Source of the DNA: Abyssibacter profundi
GTDB taxonomy: Bacteria; Pseudomonadota; Gammaproteobacteria; Nevskiales; OUC007
Direction of reading: 5' to 3'
Length of the DNA stretch: 64,000 nt
Assembly (NCBI RefSeq): GCF_003151135.1
Contig: NZ_QEQK01000001.1
Span: 62,001-126,000 of the forward strand
Made by a program: the position numbers and the translations under genes. Positions 9,796 to 19,508 of this stretch are shown piece after piece. Below the pieces are notes generated by a model. The model did no database searches and had not been told where the DNA came from. It was given only the letters and a program-made list of their open reading frames with translations. Every line of letters begins with the position of its first letter. Within the stretch, counting starts at the first letter, position 1.

Positions 9796-10833
9796 TCACA
9801 ACCAATCGGTCATCAGAATGCCGATACTGATGCGATTGTGGTGATCCTGGTAGTCGATCAAACTCTCCGCATACCCCGTGAAATACTGGACATAACCACG
9901 GGCACGGCCGGTCATGGGGAAGCTCCAGCCCAGCTCCAGGCTGCCCCGGTTGTCCGCCCGTGCATTGTTACGCCAGACGGCCGAATACGTGTCGTTGTCG
10001 TTGCGCCAGGCGACGACCAGCTCAAATTGGCCCGCGTAGCGTTCGATATCGGGGTTGTCATCGCCGCGCGGGTCGTCAGGCCCGCTCTTGGGCTCCTCGG
10101 GAATACGCCACCAGGGCTGCAGGGAGACCAGCATGTCCTGCACTTCCCAGATGAATGTGGCGTAGACACGGTTCCAGCTCCGCGATGTCGGCAGATCCTG
10201 GCCGTTGGACTGGTGATTGACACCCAGCAGCACCCGGTCCAGCCGCGTGCCCCACCATGGCCAGTCCACCGGGACGCTCAGAAAGATTTCCGGTTCGTGG
10301 TTGGTTTCGCGAAATGGACGCGACCGTGAAGCATCGTAGGCCTGCCAGAACGACTTGCCGGTGTAGGCGATGGACAGATCGGCCTCGGTCCCCAGGACAT
10401 CCTGTAGCAGCGGAATCCTGAAGCTCAGTTGAAACTTCACCTCCATGCGCTGCGCGAGGCCATTGCCCTGTGTGCTCGTCAGATTGGGGCTGTCCTGGTA
10501 CGCCAGCGGCAGCACGTAGTTCGGCCGGTATGGGGTGAGGACGAACGGGTTGGACTGCGTCACTCGCTCCAGACGCAAGCGGCGACGCAAGGCGGTGGCA
10601 GCGTCCCGCCGCTCGGCTTCGGTGATGGCGGCTGTCGGCAGTCCGCTGGCCAGCTGTTCGATGCAGGCAGTGCGCAACAGGCCAACCTCCAGGTCGGCAT
10701 CCGCGGCAAGCACGAGGTCTTGCACGCAGGCATCGATCTCGGCCGGCGCCGGTGGCGCCGAGTCCGCGCCAGCCGGGGCTGCCAGGGCCACCAGCGGCCC
10801 ACCCAGCAGAGCGAGTAGACAGCATCGAATCAT
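9796..10833 (-). CDS. pldA: Outer-membrane phospholipase A1 (OMPLA)
   Basis: PldA is a 12-stranded beta-barrel that hydrolyses phospholipids misplaced in the outer leaflet. The catalytic motif is clear: NHQSNGQ contains the His-x-Ser pair, followed by SRSWNRVY, which supplies the catalytic Asn. A long periplasmic N-terminal extension (about residues 25-105) precedes the barrel, as in several non-enteric homologues. The signal peptide is MIRCCLLALLGGPLVALA with cleavage near residue 24. The ATG at 10833 was chosen, preceded by GGTGA; a GTG seven codons upstream has no ribosome binding site. Being first in a row with mlaA and the MMPL gene, it points to an operon for outer-membrane lipid asymmetry. 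The gene lies 80 bp from the divergent mscS. Confidence 0.92.
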   Translation of the reverse strand: MIRCCLLALLGGPLVALAAPAGADSAPPAPAEIDACVQDLVLAADADLEVGLLRTACIEQLASGLPTAAITEAERRDAATALRRRLRLERVTQSNPFVLTPYRPNYVLPLAYQDSPNLTSTQGNGLAQRMEVKFQLSFRIPLLQDVLGTEADLSIAYTGKSFWQAYDASRSRPFRETNHEPEIFLSVPVDWPWWGTRLDRVLLGVNHQSNGQDLPTSRSWNRVYATFIWEVQDMLVSLQPWWRIPEEPKSGPDDPRGDDNPDIERYAGQFELVVAWRNDNDTYSAVWRNNARADNRGSLELGWSFPMTGRARGYVQYFTGYAESLIDYQDHHNRISIGILMTDWL

Positions 10834-10913
10834 CTGTTCACCAGTGGTTTTCACGGAATTCTGACGTGCAAGGCGGTACGGTTCACGCTCACTTCACGAG
10901 GAATAGCCGGTTT

Positions 10914-11765
10914 ATGGAGCTAATCAACGAACTGCTGAGCGATCCCATGGCGTTGTGGACGCTCATTGTTCCACTGATCAAGGCCGTCGTGTCTGCCGTG
11001 GCGATCTTCTTCATCGGCCGCTGGGTCGCGCAGCTGGTCATTGGACTCGCCAAGAAGGCCATGACCAAGGCCAAGCTGGATGAAACCCTGATCGCCTTCC
11101 TGGGCAATGTGGGCTACGGCTTGCTGCTCGCGATGGTCATTATCTCGGCACTGGGCCAACTCGGCGTGGACACAACGTCCGCCGCTGCGTTGCTCGGTGG
11201 TGCTGCACTGGCCATTGGCCTGGCCCTGCAAAACCAGCTGTCCTCGTTCGCAGCCGGTGTCATGCTGATCTTGTTCCGCCCCTTCGCCAAGGGCAATGTC
11301 GTCGACATTGGTGGCCAGATGGGCATTGTCGAGGAGATCAAGATCACCTCGACGATTCTCAAGACCTTCGACAATCAATTGGTCTGGCTGCCGAACTCCA
11401 GTGTTTGGGGTAACAAGATCACCAACTTCAGCGCCCTGCCGACACGCCGCGTCGACCTGACCATCGGCATTGGTTATGGCTCCGACCTGAAGAAGGCCAA
11501 AGAGCTTCTGGTCGCAATGCTAAAGGACGAGCCCCGGATCCTCGACGATCCGGCGCCAAGTGTTGTGGTCTCCAATCTGGGGGATAACTCGGTGGATTTT
11601 GCGGTGCGTGGCTGGGCGGCCTCAGCCGACTGGTGGGCCACCCGCTGCGACCTGGTCGAACGCATCAAGCTGAGCTTCGACGAGCACGACATCGAGATTC
11701 CGTTCCCCCAACGGACCGTGCATCTGGTGAGCGAGGCTCCCGCAGCCGAGGTCGCGGCCAGCTAG
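10914..11765 (+). CDS. mscS: Small-conductance mechanosensitive channel, MscS family
   Basis: The 283-residue protein has the compact MscS layout of three transmembrane helices followed by a soluble beta and alpha/beta domain. The pore-lining helix reads AAALLGGAALAIGLALQNQLSSFAAG with the typical Gly/Ala packing pattern, and the beta domain follows with LFRPFAKGNVVDIGGQMG and WLPNSSVWGNKITNFS. The channel releases solutes when the inner membrane is stretched by hypo-osmotic shock. The ATG at 10914 begins MELINELLSDP and is preceded by GAGGAA at a spacing of about ten; in-frame codons further upstream overlap the divergent pldA and are unlikely. It seems monocistronic and ends in a strong hairpin. 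Confidence 0.93.
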   Translation: MELINELLSDPMALWTLIVPLIKAVVSAVAIFFIGRWVAQLVIGLAKKAMTKAKLDETLIAFLGNVGYGLLLAMVIISALGQLGVDTTSAAALLGGAALAIGLALQNQLSSFAAGVMLILFRPFAKGNVVDIGGQMGIVEEIKITSTILKTFDNQLVWLPNSSVWGNKITNFSALPTRRVDLTIGIGYGSDLKKAKELLVAMLKDEPRILDDPAPSVVVSNLGDNSVDFAVRGWAASADWWATRCDLVERIKLSFDEHDIEIPFPQRTVHLVSEAPAAEVAAS

Positions 11766-11774
11766 CTCGCTGCA

Positions 11775-11810
11775 CCGCATGGCCATCGGCGTTTCCCGAT
11801 GGCCATGCGG
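11775..11810. terminator. Perfect 15-bp hairpin between convergent mscS and argG
   Basis: The arms at 11775-11789 and 11796-11810 are perfectly complementary with a six-base loop. The stem begins nine bases after the mscS stop codon. No run of T follows on either strand, so if it is a terminator it is not the canonical type; it could instead protect mRNA 3' ends. The position between convergent genes supports bidirectional use. Confidence 0.55.
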
Positions 11811-11901
11811 CGTGCATTTGGTACAACGGCACCGTTCTGCTCACGCCTTGCCTCGCCTTTATTCAGGCGGCAACTGCGCGGCAGAGCGTCCTCACTGCAT
11901 C

Positions 11902-13119
<1,218 letters not shown>

Positions 13120-13169
13120 GTCCTTGCTCGGTGTCGTCGACCCACTACGGGCCGGGCCAAAGGCGCGAG

Positions 13170-13175
13170 AGTATA
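13170..13175 (-). promoter_or_regulatory. Putative -10 element for argG
   Basis: On the minus strand the sequence reads TATACT, one mismatch from TATAAT, placing a start about 45 nt before the argG ATG. The -35 match is weak. The same TATACT appears upstream of lptD and bamD. Confidence 0.35.
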
Positions 13176-13217
13176 GCCTGATAGACTCCCCGCTCTTCAG
13201 CCGCTACTGGTCGCACC

Positions 13218-13889
13218 GTGTCCGAAACCCCTGCCGCGAACCCTGCCATTGCCAAGCGCTTTCGTGGCTTTCTACCTGTCGTGGTCGATGTCGAAACAGG
13301 CGGGTTCAACGCCGCCACCGACGCCTTGCTAGAAATTGCGATCGTGCTGGTTCGCATGGACGATGCGGGCCGTCTTTACCGGCACGAGACGGCGGCCTAT
13401 CACGTCAAGCCGTTCGAAGGCGCCAACATGGAACCGGCCTCGCTGGAGGTCAATGGCATCGACCCCTACCACCCGCTGCGCCCGGCGCTGGGCGAGGCCG
13501 ACGCGTTGTCTCGCCTATTCAAGGAAGTCCGGGCAGAAATCCGGGCAACCGGCTGCACCAAGGCGGTTCTGGTCGGGCATAACGCGCATTTTGACCTCGG
13601 ATTTCTGAATGCCGCGGTCCAGCGCACCGGCATCAAGCGCAATCCCTTTCACCCGTTTTCGGCGTTCGACACCGCAACGCTGGGCGGGGTGGCCTATGGC
13701 CAGACCGTACTCAAGCGCGCCTTGCTGGCTGCTGGCCTGAGCTACGATGACGCGGCCGCGCACTCAGCGCGCTATGACACCGAGCAGACTGCCGACCTGT
13801 TCTGCCAGATCGTCAACCAGTTCCAACCGATTTTCGAAGCCGCGACCGGCGGCACGACGGACGCTTCCGTGACCGACGTCCTGTCATAG
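13218..13889 (+). CDS. rnt: Ribonuclease T
   Basis: RNase T is a dimeric DEDDh 3'-5' exonuclease that trims tRNA 3' ends (end turnover) and finishes 5S and 23S rRNA. The 223 residues match the family. Exo I reads [11 protein letters not shown] (Asp and Glu), Exo II lies in [14 protein letters not shown], and Exo III contains [14 protein letters not shown] with the catalytic His and Asp. The start is a GTG at 13218; no ATG fits. The N-terminal segment around [17 protein letters not shown] matches gammaproteobacterial RNase T closely. It is divergent from argG with 98 bp between. Confidence 0.93.
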   Translation: MSETPAANPAIAKRFRGFLPVVVDVETGGFNAATDALLEIAIVLVRMDDAGRLYRHETAAYHVKPFEGANMEPASLEVNGIDPYHPLRPALGEADALSRLFKEVRAEIRATGCTKAVLVGHNAHFDLGFLNAAVQRTGIKRNPFHPFSAFDTATLGGVAYGQTVLKRALLAAGLSYDDAAAHSARYDTEQTADLFCQIVNQFQPIFEAATGGTTDASVTDVLS

Positions 13890-13966
13890 AAGCTTCACGA
13901 TGCGTTAATGTCGTGACAATAGACCGGTCCTAGCCTGAGACCACTCTATAAGCCGGCAGGTGACGC

Positions 13967-14770
13967 ATGGCCGTAACATCGCGAGAAACCCAGCAAGCCA
14001 ACGAACCGAGCGGACGGTTTGTTCATGCGTTTGCCGTAACCGAGGCTGACATCAAGGCCTGCCAGCAACTGCGTTACCGCATCTTCGCCGAGGAGATGGG
14101 CGCACAGATTGACGGCGGCCCCGAAAGGCTGGATATCGATCGCTTTGACGCCTACTGCCACCACCTTGTGGTGCGCGATACCGAACAGGATCGGATCATC
14201 GCCTGCACGCGCCTGCTGACCTGCGAGGCGGCAGCACAGGCGGGTGGGTTCTACTCGGCGGGCGAATTCGACATGGGTACGATCGCCCGCTTGCCGGACC
14301 GCAAGGTGGAAGTCGGACGGACCTGTGTCGATGCCGCATTTCGCTCCGGCGCGGTGATCAGCAAGCTGTGGCAGGGCTTGACGGCCTTTGTGACAAATCA
14401 CAACTACCGCTACCTCTTCGGTTGCGCCAGCATTGGCCTGGAGGATGGCGGCGCTCAGGCGAGCGCGATTCTGGACAAGATTGCTCGGCGCTATATGGCT
14501 GCGGAAACCCTCCATGTTACGCCACGCCGTCCCTACCCGGCGCAGCGCCCCCCTGCAGAAATTGCCATGCGCATGCCACCACTGCTCAAGGCGTATGTCA
14601 GCCTGGGTGCCAAGGCCTGCGGTGCACCGTTTTGGGATCAGGCTTTCAACTGCTGTGACGTGCTGATGCTGCTGGACATCGACGAGTTGGCGCCCCGCTA
14701 TGCCCGTCGCTTTCTGCCATCGACACCAACCGTGACGCAGAGGGACGACCATCTTCCGACCCACGTATAG
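13967..14770 (+). CDS. olsB: Ornithine N-acyltransferase (OlsB-like, GNAT fold)
   Basis: OlsB transfers a 3-hydroxyacyl group from acyl-ACP to the alpha-amino group of ornithine to make lyso-ornithine lipid. The protein (267 residues) has the GNAT/autoinducer-synthase-like fold: RYRIFAEEMGA near residue 38, FDAYCHHLVVRD, a strand reading KVEVGRTCVDAAFR, RYLFGCASIGLE, and the C-terminal family block PPLLKAYVSLGAKACG followed by DVLMLLDID. These blocks distinguish it from generic GNATs. AGGTGA precedes the ATG by a few bases. The next gene encodes a PlsC-type acyltransferase, giving the classic olsB-olsA pair for phosphorus-free ornithine lipids. A haemolysin-like or PEP-CTERM-related acyltransferase is a less likely reading. 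Confidence 0.85.
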   Translation: MAVTSRETQQANEPSGRFVHAFAVTEADIKACQQLRYRIFAEEMGAQIDGGPERLDIDRFDAYCHHLVVRDTEQDRIIACTRLLTCEAAAQAGGFYSAGEFDMGTIARLPDRKVEVGRTCVDAAFRSGAVISKLWQGLTAFVTNHNYRYLFGCASIGLEDGGAQASAILDKIARRYMAAETLHVTPRRPYPAQRPPAEIAMRMPPLLKAYVSLGAKACGAPFWDQAFNCCDVLMLLDIDELAPRYARRFLPSTPTVTQRDDHLPTHV

Positions 14771-14792
14771 GGGCCTGCTGGTCGCCGCCCAT

Positions 14793-15539
14793 TTGTTGCT
14801 CGGCGCCCTACTCAGTCTCGTTATCGACCTGCTGGCCGCCATCGGGCCATCCCGCGAGCGCATTGTTCGCTGGTGGCACCGGCAGCTGTGCCGTTGCATG
14901 CGCGTGGAATTGCGCGTGCATGGCACAGCACCCAAGGCGCCGGTAATGCTGGTGAGCAACCATGTGTCCTGGCTGGATATCCCCGTGCTGGGCGCGCTCG
15001 TGGCCACGCGCTTTGTCTCCAAATCCGAGGTCGCCGACTGGCCACTAATCGGGCGGCTGGCCCGCGCGGGCGGCACCGAATTTCATCGCCGCGGAGGTGG
15101 CAGTCAGGGCACGCGCAAACTCATTGCCCGGCTGACCGGCCATCTTGAAAACGGTCAGTCCGTCACCGTGTTTCCAGAAGGCACCACAACCCTCGGGGCG
15201 ACGACGCGGCGATTCCAGCCCCGCCTGTTTGCAGCGGCCATTGAATCGCGTCGTCCGGTGGTACCCGTGTTGCTGCGCTATGGCCCAGACCCCGAAACAG
15301 CGACGCTGGCACCCTACGTCGGCGATGACGTGTTCGTGCCGCATCTGCTGCGCATGCTGCAGCGGCCCCGAATCATCGTCGATGTCTGGTTTCTGGAGCC
15401 AGTACCTACCGTCGCGGCAGATCGCAGCGCCGTCGCCAAGGATGCGCAACGTGCCATCGACGAGCGTTTGGCGCTGAATCCGCCCGAGTTATTGCCGGAC
15501 CGCGCGCCCGCCTTACCCCGCCATCGACTATCGACCTAA
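14793..15539 (+). CDS. olsA: PlsC-family lysophospholipid/lyso-ornithine-lipid acyltransferase (OlsA-like)
   Basis: The family adds a second acyl chain to a lysolipid at the inner membrane. Motif I reads NHVSWLDIP (catalytic His and Asp), motif III reads FPEGTTTLG, and an N-terminal hydrophobic helix (LLLGALLSLVIDLLAAIG) anchors the protein. Following olsB directly, it most likely completes ornithine lipid, although general 1-acyl-glycerol-3-phosphate acyltransferase activity is possible. The start is uncertain. A TTG at 14793 is the first usual start codon in frame, but the best ribosome binding site (AGAGGG at 14739-14744) sits six bases before an in-frame ATC at 14751, inside olsB. The last 12 bases overlap the end of murU on the other strand. 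Confidence 0.85.
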   Translation: MLLGALLSLVIDLLAAIGPSRERIVRWWHRQLCRCMRVELRVHGTAPKAPVMLVSNHVSWLDIPVLGALVATRFVSKSEVADWPLIGRLARAGGTEFHRRGGGSQGTRKLIARLTGHLENGQSVTVFPEGTTTLGATTRRFQPRLFAAAIESRRPVVPVLLRYGPDPETATLAPYVGDDVFVPHLLRMLQRPRIIVDVWFLEPVPTVAADRSAVAKDAQRAIDERLALNPPELLPDRAPALPRHRLST

Positions 15540-16229
15540 GCCCGACGCCGGCTCTTCGGCGCGTGCTCCCTCCCCGTTGGCCGCCGCCAGCCGCTCGGGC
15601 GTTCCGATGTCGCTCCACACTCCGTGGTAGCACTCTCCAGTGACCCGTTGCTGCGCCATCGCCTCACGTAACCGCGGAGCTAACGCGAATGCAGTCTGGC
15701 CTCGCGGCTCGACCAGATCCGGGTGAATCAGGCTGATACCGCTGAACGTGAGCCGGGGCCGATCGACCACCCGGTCACCCGCCAGCGCAAAGTCTCCGCG
15801 CATGCCGGCAGGCGGTGGAACCAGCACCAAATGCGCAAGCTGGCCGTCTGCCCAAGGCCGCTCAACCAGCGCGCGTAGCGAATAATCGCTCCAGACATCC
15901 GCATTACAGACCACAAACGGCTGATCGGCCGGCAGCAGGGCCCGCGCCCGCGCCAGGCCACCGCCCGTTTCCAACGCCGAATCACCCTCATCGGAGTATC
16001 GGATCCGTAGTCCCCAGCGGTCTCCATTCCCGACGGCCGTCCGGATCTGCTCACCCAACCACGCCAGGTTGATCACGACCTGCTCAATGCCCGCATCGGC
16101 CAGTGCCTGGAGTCGCCAGTCAATCAGCGCCCGTCCACGAACCTGAACCAGCGGCTTGGGTAGGCGATCGGTCAGGGGTCGCAGTCGCTGTCCGCGGCCG
16201 GCAGCCAGGATGACGGCGTGGCGGATCAA
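15528..16229 (-). CDS. murU: N-acetylmuramate-1-phosphate uridylyltransferase
   Basis: MurU converts MurNAc-1-phosphate and UTP to UDP-MurNAc in the cell-wall recycling route that bypasses de novo synthesis and gives intrinsic fosfomycin tolerance in pseudomonads. The N-terminus has the sugar-nucleotidyltransferase signature ILAAGRGQRLRPLTDRLPKP. Further blocks include ETGGGLARA and VCNADVWSDY (metal-binding Asp). At 233 residues the length fits. It starts inside the stop of amgK (four-base overlap), and that pairing with amgK is the main reason for choosing MurU over a generic mannose-1-phosphate guanylyltransferase. Confidence 0.88.
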   Translation of the reverse strand: MIRHAVILAAGRGQRLRPLTDRLPKPLVQVRGRALIDWRLQALADAGIEQVVINLAWLGEQIRTAVGNGDRWGLRIRYSDEGDSALETGGGLARARALLPADQPFVVCNADVWSDYSLRALVERPWADGQLAHLVLVPPPAGMRGDFALAGDRVVDRPRLTFSGISLIHPDLVEPRGQTAFALAPRLREAMAQQRVTGECYHGVWSDIGTPERLAAANGEGARAEEPASGLGR

Positions 16230-17245
16230 GAATCGACCTCCGCCTGTAGTCGGGACCGGAAGGGTGTTAGCAGCGCGCGCAGCGCATCCAGCTCGGAGTA
16301 GCGCGCCATGACGGTCAGCAGGTGATCCATGACGCGGGGCAGATCCGGTAGGTAACCCGCCTTGCCGTCACGATGATGCAGGCGGCAGAAGATGCCCAAC
16401 ACCTTGAGGTGACGTTGCATGCCGGTGAAATCGAACCAGCGCTGCAAATCCCCTGGCACCGCAGCCCAAACGCCAGCATCCGCCAGACCCGTCGCCCAAC
16501 GCTCCAGACCATTGCGCTGCACATGCTCCGGCCAGATCACGTAGCAGTCCCGCAGCAAGGAGACGATGTCGTAGCTCAGCGGCCCGTGCATGGCATCCTG
16601 AAAATCCAGCATGCCTCGCAAGCGACCTTCGCCCACCATCAAATTGCGGGAGTGGTAGTCGCGGTGTACAAAACCGCGTGGCTGGGCCGCCACCGCACGG
16701 GTAATCAGCTCGAACTGCTGCGCGATCATGGTCTGTTGATCGCCACTGAGTGACACGCCGAAATGGACCTGCAGAAACCACTGCGGACAAAGCGCCATCT
16801 CATCGGCCAGAAACGACACGTCATAGGCGGGTAGCGCATCAAGCTGGCGACTGCCGGCCGCCCGAGCCTGGAGCTGCACCAGGGCATCGATGGATTGCTC
16901 CAGCAACGGCACGGCATCGTCAGCACCGACCCGGTCCAGCAAAACCGTATCGCCCAGGTCATCCAGCAACACGAATCCGGACTGGGCATCGACGGCATGC
17001 ACCCGCGGGGCTGCCACGCCCCAGTCCGCCAGCCAACCCGCTACGCGGACAAAGTCCTGCACCGGCTCCTTGTCCGGGGGCGCATCCATGACGATGAACC
17101 GCTGCCGCTGCGCTTGCGCGCGAAAGTAGCGGCGGAAGCTTGCATCGGCCGAGGCCACAGAGATCGACCACTCTCGATTGGGTCGAATCGTCTGCAGCCA
17201 GGTCCGCAGTGCGGCCAGCCGCCTGTCCTGCGTGTCGTCACTCAC
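16226..17245 (-). CDS. amgK: N-acetylmuramate/N-acetylglucosamine anomeric kinase
   Basis: AmgK phosphorylates the anomeric hydroxyl of MurNAc and GlcNAc. The aminoglycoside phosphotransferase fold is shown by the Brenner-type catalytic loop HRDYHSRNLMV and the metal-binding segment GMLDFQDAMHGPLSYDI. The N-terminal ASADASFRRYFR stretch is the family's nucleotide-binding strand region. The GTG at 17245 was chosen because GGAG lies eight bases upstream; a GTG three codons earlier has no such site. It overlaps murU and is divergent from lptD, the same neighbourhood as in Pseudomonas. The protein is cytoplasmic. Confidence 0.9.
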   Translation of the reverse strand: MSDDTQDRRLAALRTWLQTIRPNREWSISVASADASFRRYFRAQAQRQRFIVMDAPPDKEPVQDFVRVAGWLADWGVAAPRVHAVDAQSGFVLLDDLGDTVLLDRVGADDAVPLLEQSIDALVQLQARAAGSRQLDALPAYDVSFLADEMALCPQWFLQVHFGVSLSGDQQTMIAQQFELITRAVAAQPRGFVHRDYHSRNLMVGEGRLRGMLDFQDAMHGPLSYDIVSLLRDCYVIWPEHVQRNGLERWATGLADAGVWAAVPGDLQRWFDFTGMQRHLKVLGIFCRLHHRDGKAGYLPDLPRVMDHLLTVMARYSELDALRALLTPFRSRLQAEVDS

Positions 17246-17264
17246 TCCAAGCACTCCGTATACT
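17235..17264 (+). promoter_or_regulatory. Putative sigma70-type promoter for lptD
   Basis: TCGTCA (17235-17240) and TATACT (17259-17264) are separated by 18 bases. The predicted start leaves a leader of about 30 nt before the TTG start of lptD. The promoter overlaps the start of divergent amgK. Confidence 0.35.
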
Positions 17265-17299
17265 GTGCAGCCCGTTGCCCCGGCACTTGGCCCGTTTCA

Positions 17300-19441
17300 T
17301 TGGCTCCCTCCAGACTTATTGCCATCGGATGGCTCGTGTTAGCCGGCTCGGCGAATGCCGCTCCCGAGGGATGTCCCATTTTCGCCGACTCCGCGCCGGA
17401 ACTGCGCGCGGAACCAACCGTGCAACTCAGCGCCGACCAGCTGGATGCGCGTACCGACGGCACCACGCGGTTGGAGGGCAATGTCACGCTGCGCTTTCAG
17501 GACAAGCGCATTCGCGCGCCAGCCGTCGAGTACGATCGCAGCACAGGCGAGGCCCGGACCGAAGGCGGTGCCGAGTTTGCGAACAGCGAGTATGCCATCG
17601 GCGCGGAGCACGCATCGGTGGACATCGACCAGTCCACGGCCCGCTTTGAGCAGGCCGAGTTCACCGTGTACGAGCGCGGAGCCCGCGGCCAGGCGGAGCG
17701 GATCGATCTAGATGCCGACCTCAGTGTCGCCATGACGGGGGTCGAGTACACCACCTGTGCCCAGCCCGCCCAGGGCTGGACGATGAAGGCATCGGAGATC
17801 ACGCTGGACCCGGAGGCCGGCCTCGGCACCGCCAGCCATGCCCGGCTGAACTTTCTCGGCATGCCCATCCTTTACGCGCCGTACTTCTACTTCCCGATTG
17901 ATGACCGTCGGCGCACCGGCTTTTTGATGCCGGACATCGGGGACTCGGCCGAAACCGGCTTCGATGTATCCACCCCGTTCTACTGGAACATCGCCTCGTG
18001 GTACGACGCGCTGATCACGCCACGCTACATGGCGCGACGCGGCGCCCAGCTACAGACCCAGGGTCGCTATCTGCTCGATCACGGCCGCGGTGAGCTGCAG
18101 TACGAATACCTGCCGAATGATGAATCCGCGCAGCTACGGCGCACCCTGTTCGGGTTTGAGCACCAGGGGGTGTTGTCCGACCGCTGGGAAATCGCCGCTG
18201 ACTTCACGGAGGTTAGCGACCGGGGATACTTCGAGGACCTGGGCACGACGCTGGATCTGGCGGCCATTTCCCACCTGAAACGGGAAGGGCGCATCGCCTA
18301 CCAAGCACCGGCTTGGTTCTCTACCGCGCTAACCATCGAGGATTATCAGACCATCGACCGGACGGTGGCCCGCTCGGATGAGCCCTACCGCCGACTCCCC
18401 CGCCTGCAGCTGCATGCGCTGTCACCCAACGACTGGTACCAGATGCGCGTGGGCCTGGAGACCGAGTACGTCAACTTCGAGCGGGACAATGCCATCGAAG
18501 GAACGCGTCTGGATGTGAAGCCGTTCCTGCGGCTTCGACACGATGCCGTGGGCTGGTTTGTGGCCAGCCAGGTGGACTATCGCTACACCGCCTACGATTT
18601 GCGCAATCGGAACGACGGCCGCCCTCGCAGTATCACGCGCCAGTTGCCGTCGGCCAGCCTGGACGCAGGCCTGCGCTTTGACCGCATTGCCAGCCCGGGC
18701 CTGGTGCAAACCCTGGAACCGCGGATTTATTACCTGTACACGCCCTATCGTGACCAGGACGCCATCCCGCTATTCGAAACTGACGACCCGGATTTCAGCT
18801 TCGTCCAGCTGTTTTCACGCAACCGTTTCTCGGGCCGCGACCGCATTGCCGACGCCAATCAAATTACGGCGGCGTTCACAACACGCATGCTGGAACTGGG
18901 CACAGGCAAGACACGGTTCGAAGCCGCGCTGGGCCAGATTTACCGCTTCCAACCGTCGGAGGTGACGCTACCCGATCAGCCTCAGACCAGCGGCGACGAG
19001 AACTCGGACATTGTCGGTACCATGCGCTGGTTGCCCATGGACTGGTTACGCTTGGCAGTGGGCGCACAGTGGGACCCGGCCCGCGCCCAGCTCAATCGCG
19101 CCAATACTTCGGTGAAGTTCCGGCCCATTCCCGGCTACCGATTCGATCTCGGGTACCGCTTCCGTCGCGATCTGCTGGAACAAACCGACTTGGTGGTCCA
19201 GCTCCCGCTGAACCAGACGTGGTCGGTCGTGGGTCGCTGGAACTATGCCCTGGATGATGCCAGCACCCGAGAGGCCGTCATCGGGGCCGAGTACAAGGCC
19301 TGCTGCTGGACGGGCCGTATCGCCTGGCGACGTTATATCGCCAACACCCGAGGCGAGTTTAATACCAGCCTCTACCTGCAGCTCGAACTGACTGGCCTGT
19401 CGCGAATTGGTGCGGGTATCCGTGAGTTCCTGCCTGAGTAG
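17300..19441 (+). CDS. lptD: LPS-assembly protein LptD
   Basis: LptD is the outer-membrane barrel that, with LptE, inserts lipopolysaccharide into the outer leaflet. A signal peptide APSRLIAIGWLVLAGSANA is followed by the OstA/LptA-like periplasmic beta-jellyroll (LSADQLDARTDGTTRLEGNVTL) and then the large barrel (about residues 180-713). Family blocks include ILYAPYFYFPIDDRRRTGFL. Cysteines are seen at the N-terminus (EGCPIF), in YTTCAQ and as a CC pair near the C-terminus (EYKACCWTGRI), consistent with the disulphides needed for maturation. The start is a TTG at 17300 because no ATG or GTG gives a sensible signal peptide; no strong ribosome binding site is visible. SurA, a chaperone for LptD, is encoded next. 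Confidence 0.95.
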   Translation: MAPSRLIAIGWLVLAGSANAAPEGCPIFADSAPELRAEPTVQLSADQLDARTDGTTRLEGNVTLRFQDKRIRAPAVEYDRSTGEARTEGGAEFANSEYAIGAEHASVDIDQSTARFEQAEFTVYERGARGQAERIDLDADLSVAMTGVEYTTCAQPAQGWTMKASEITLDPEAGLGTASHARLNFLGMPILYAPYFYFPIDDRRRTGFLMPDIGDSAETGFDVSTPFYWNIASWYDALITPRYMARRGAQLQTQGRYLLDHGRGELQYEYLPNDESAQLRRTLFGFEHQGVLSDRWEIAADFTEVSDRGYFEDLGTTLDLAAISHLKREGRIAYQAPAWFSTALTIEDYQTIDRTVARSDEPYRRLPRLQLHALSPNDWYQMRVGLETEYVNFERDNAIEGTRLDVKPFLRLRHDAVGWFVASQVDYRYTAYDLRNRNDGRPRSITRQLPSASLDAGLRFDRIASPGLVQTLEPRIYYLYTPYRDQDAIPLFETDDPDFSFVQLFSRNRFSGRDRIADANQITAAFTTRMLELGTGKTRFEAALGQIYRFQPSEVTLPDQPQTSGDENSDIVGTMRWLPMDWLRLAVGAQWDPARAQLNRANTSVKFRPIPGYRFDLGYRFRRDLLEQTDLVVQLPLNQTWSVVGRWNYALDDASTREAVIGAEYKACCWTGRIAWRRYIANTRGEFNTSLYLQLELTGLSRIGAGIREFLPE

Positions 19442-19475
19442 GCGAACCGGACCGCTCATCCCGCGGTCCACCCTC

Positions 19476-19481
19476 TATAAT
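19476..19481 (+). promoter_or_regulatory. Consensus -10 hexamer upstream of surA
   Basis: A perfect TATAAT lies in the 67-bp gap between lptD and surA, about 28 bases before the surA ATG. No convincing -35 box lies 17 bases upstream. It suggests that surA and the genes behind it can be transcribed independently of lptD. Confidence 0.4.
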
Positions 19482-19508
19482 GTGCAATCCGCCAAGAGTC
19501 GAACGACC

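Noticed and set aside
13946-15076. 376-codon open frame on the minus strand opposite olsB and the olsA-like gene
   Set aside because: It lies wholly over two well-supported genes in another frame, has no recognisable motif, and long antisense frames are expected at this GC content.
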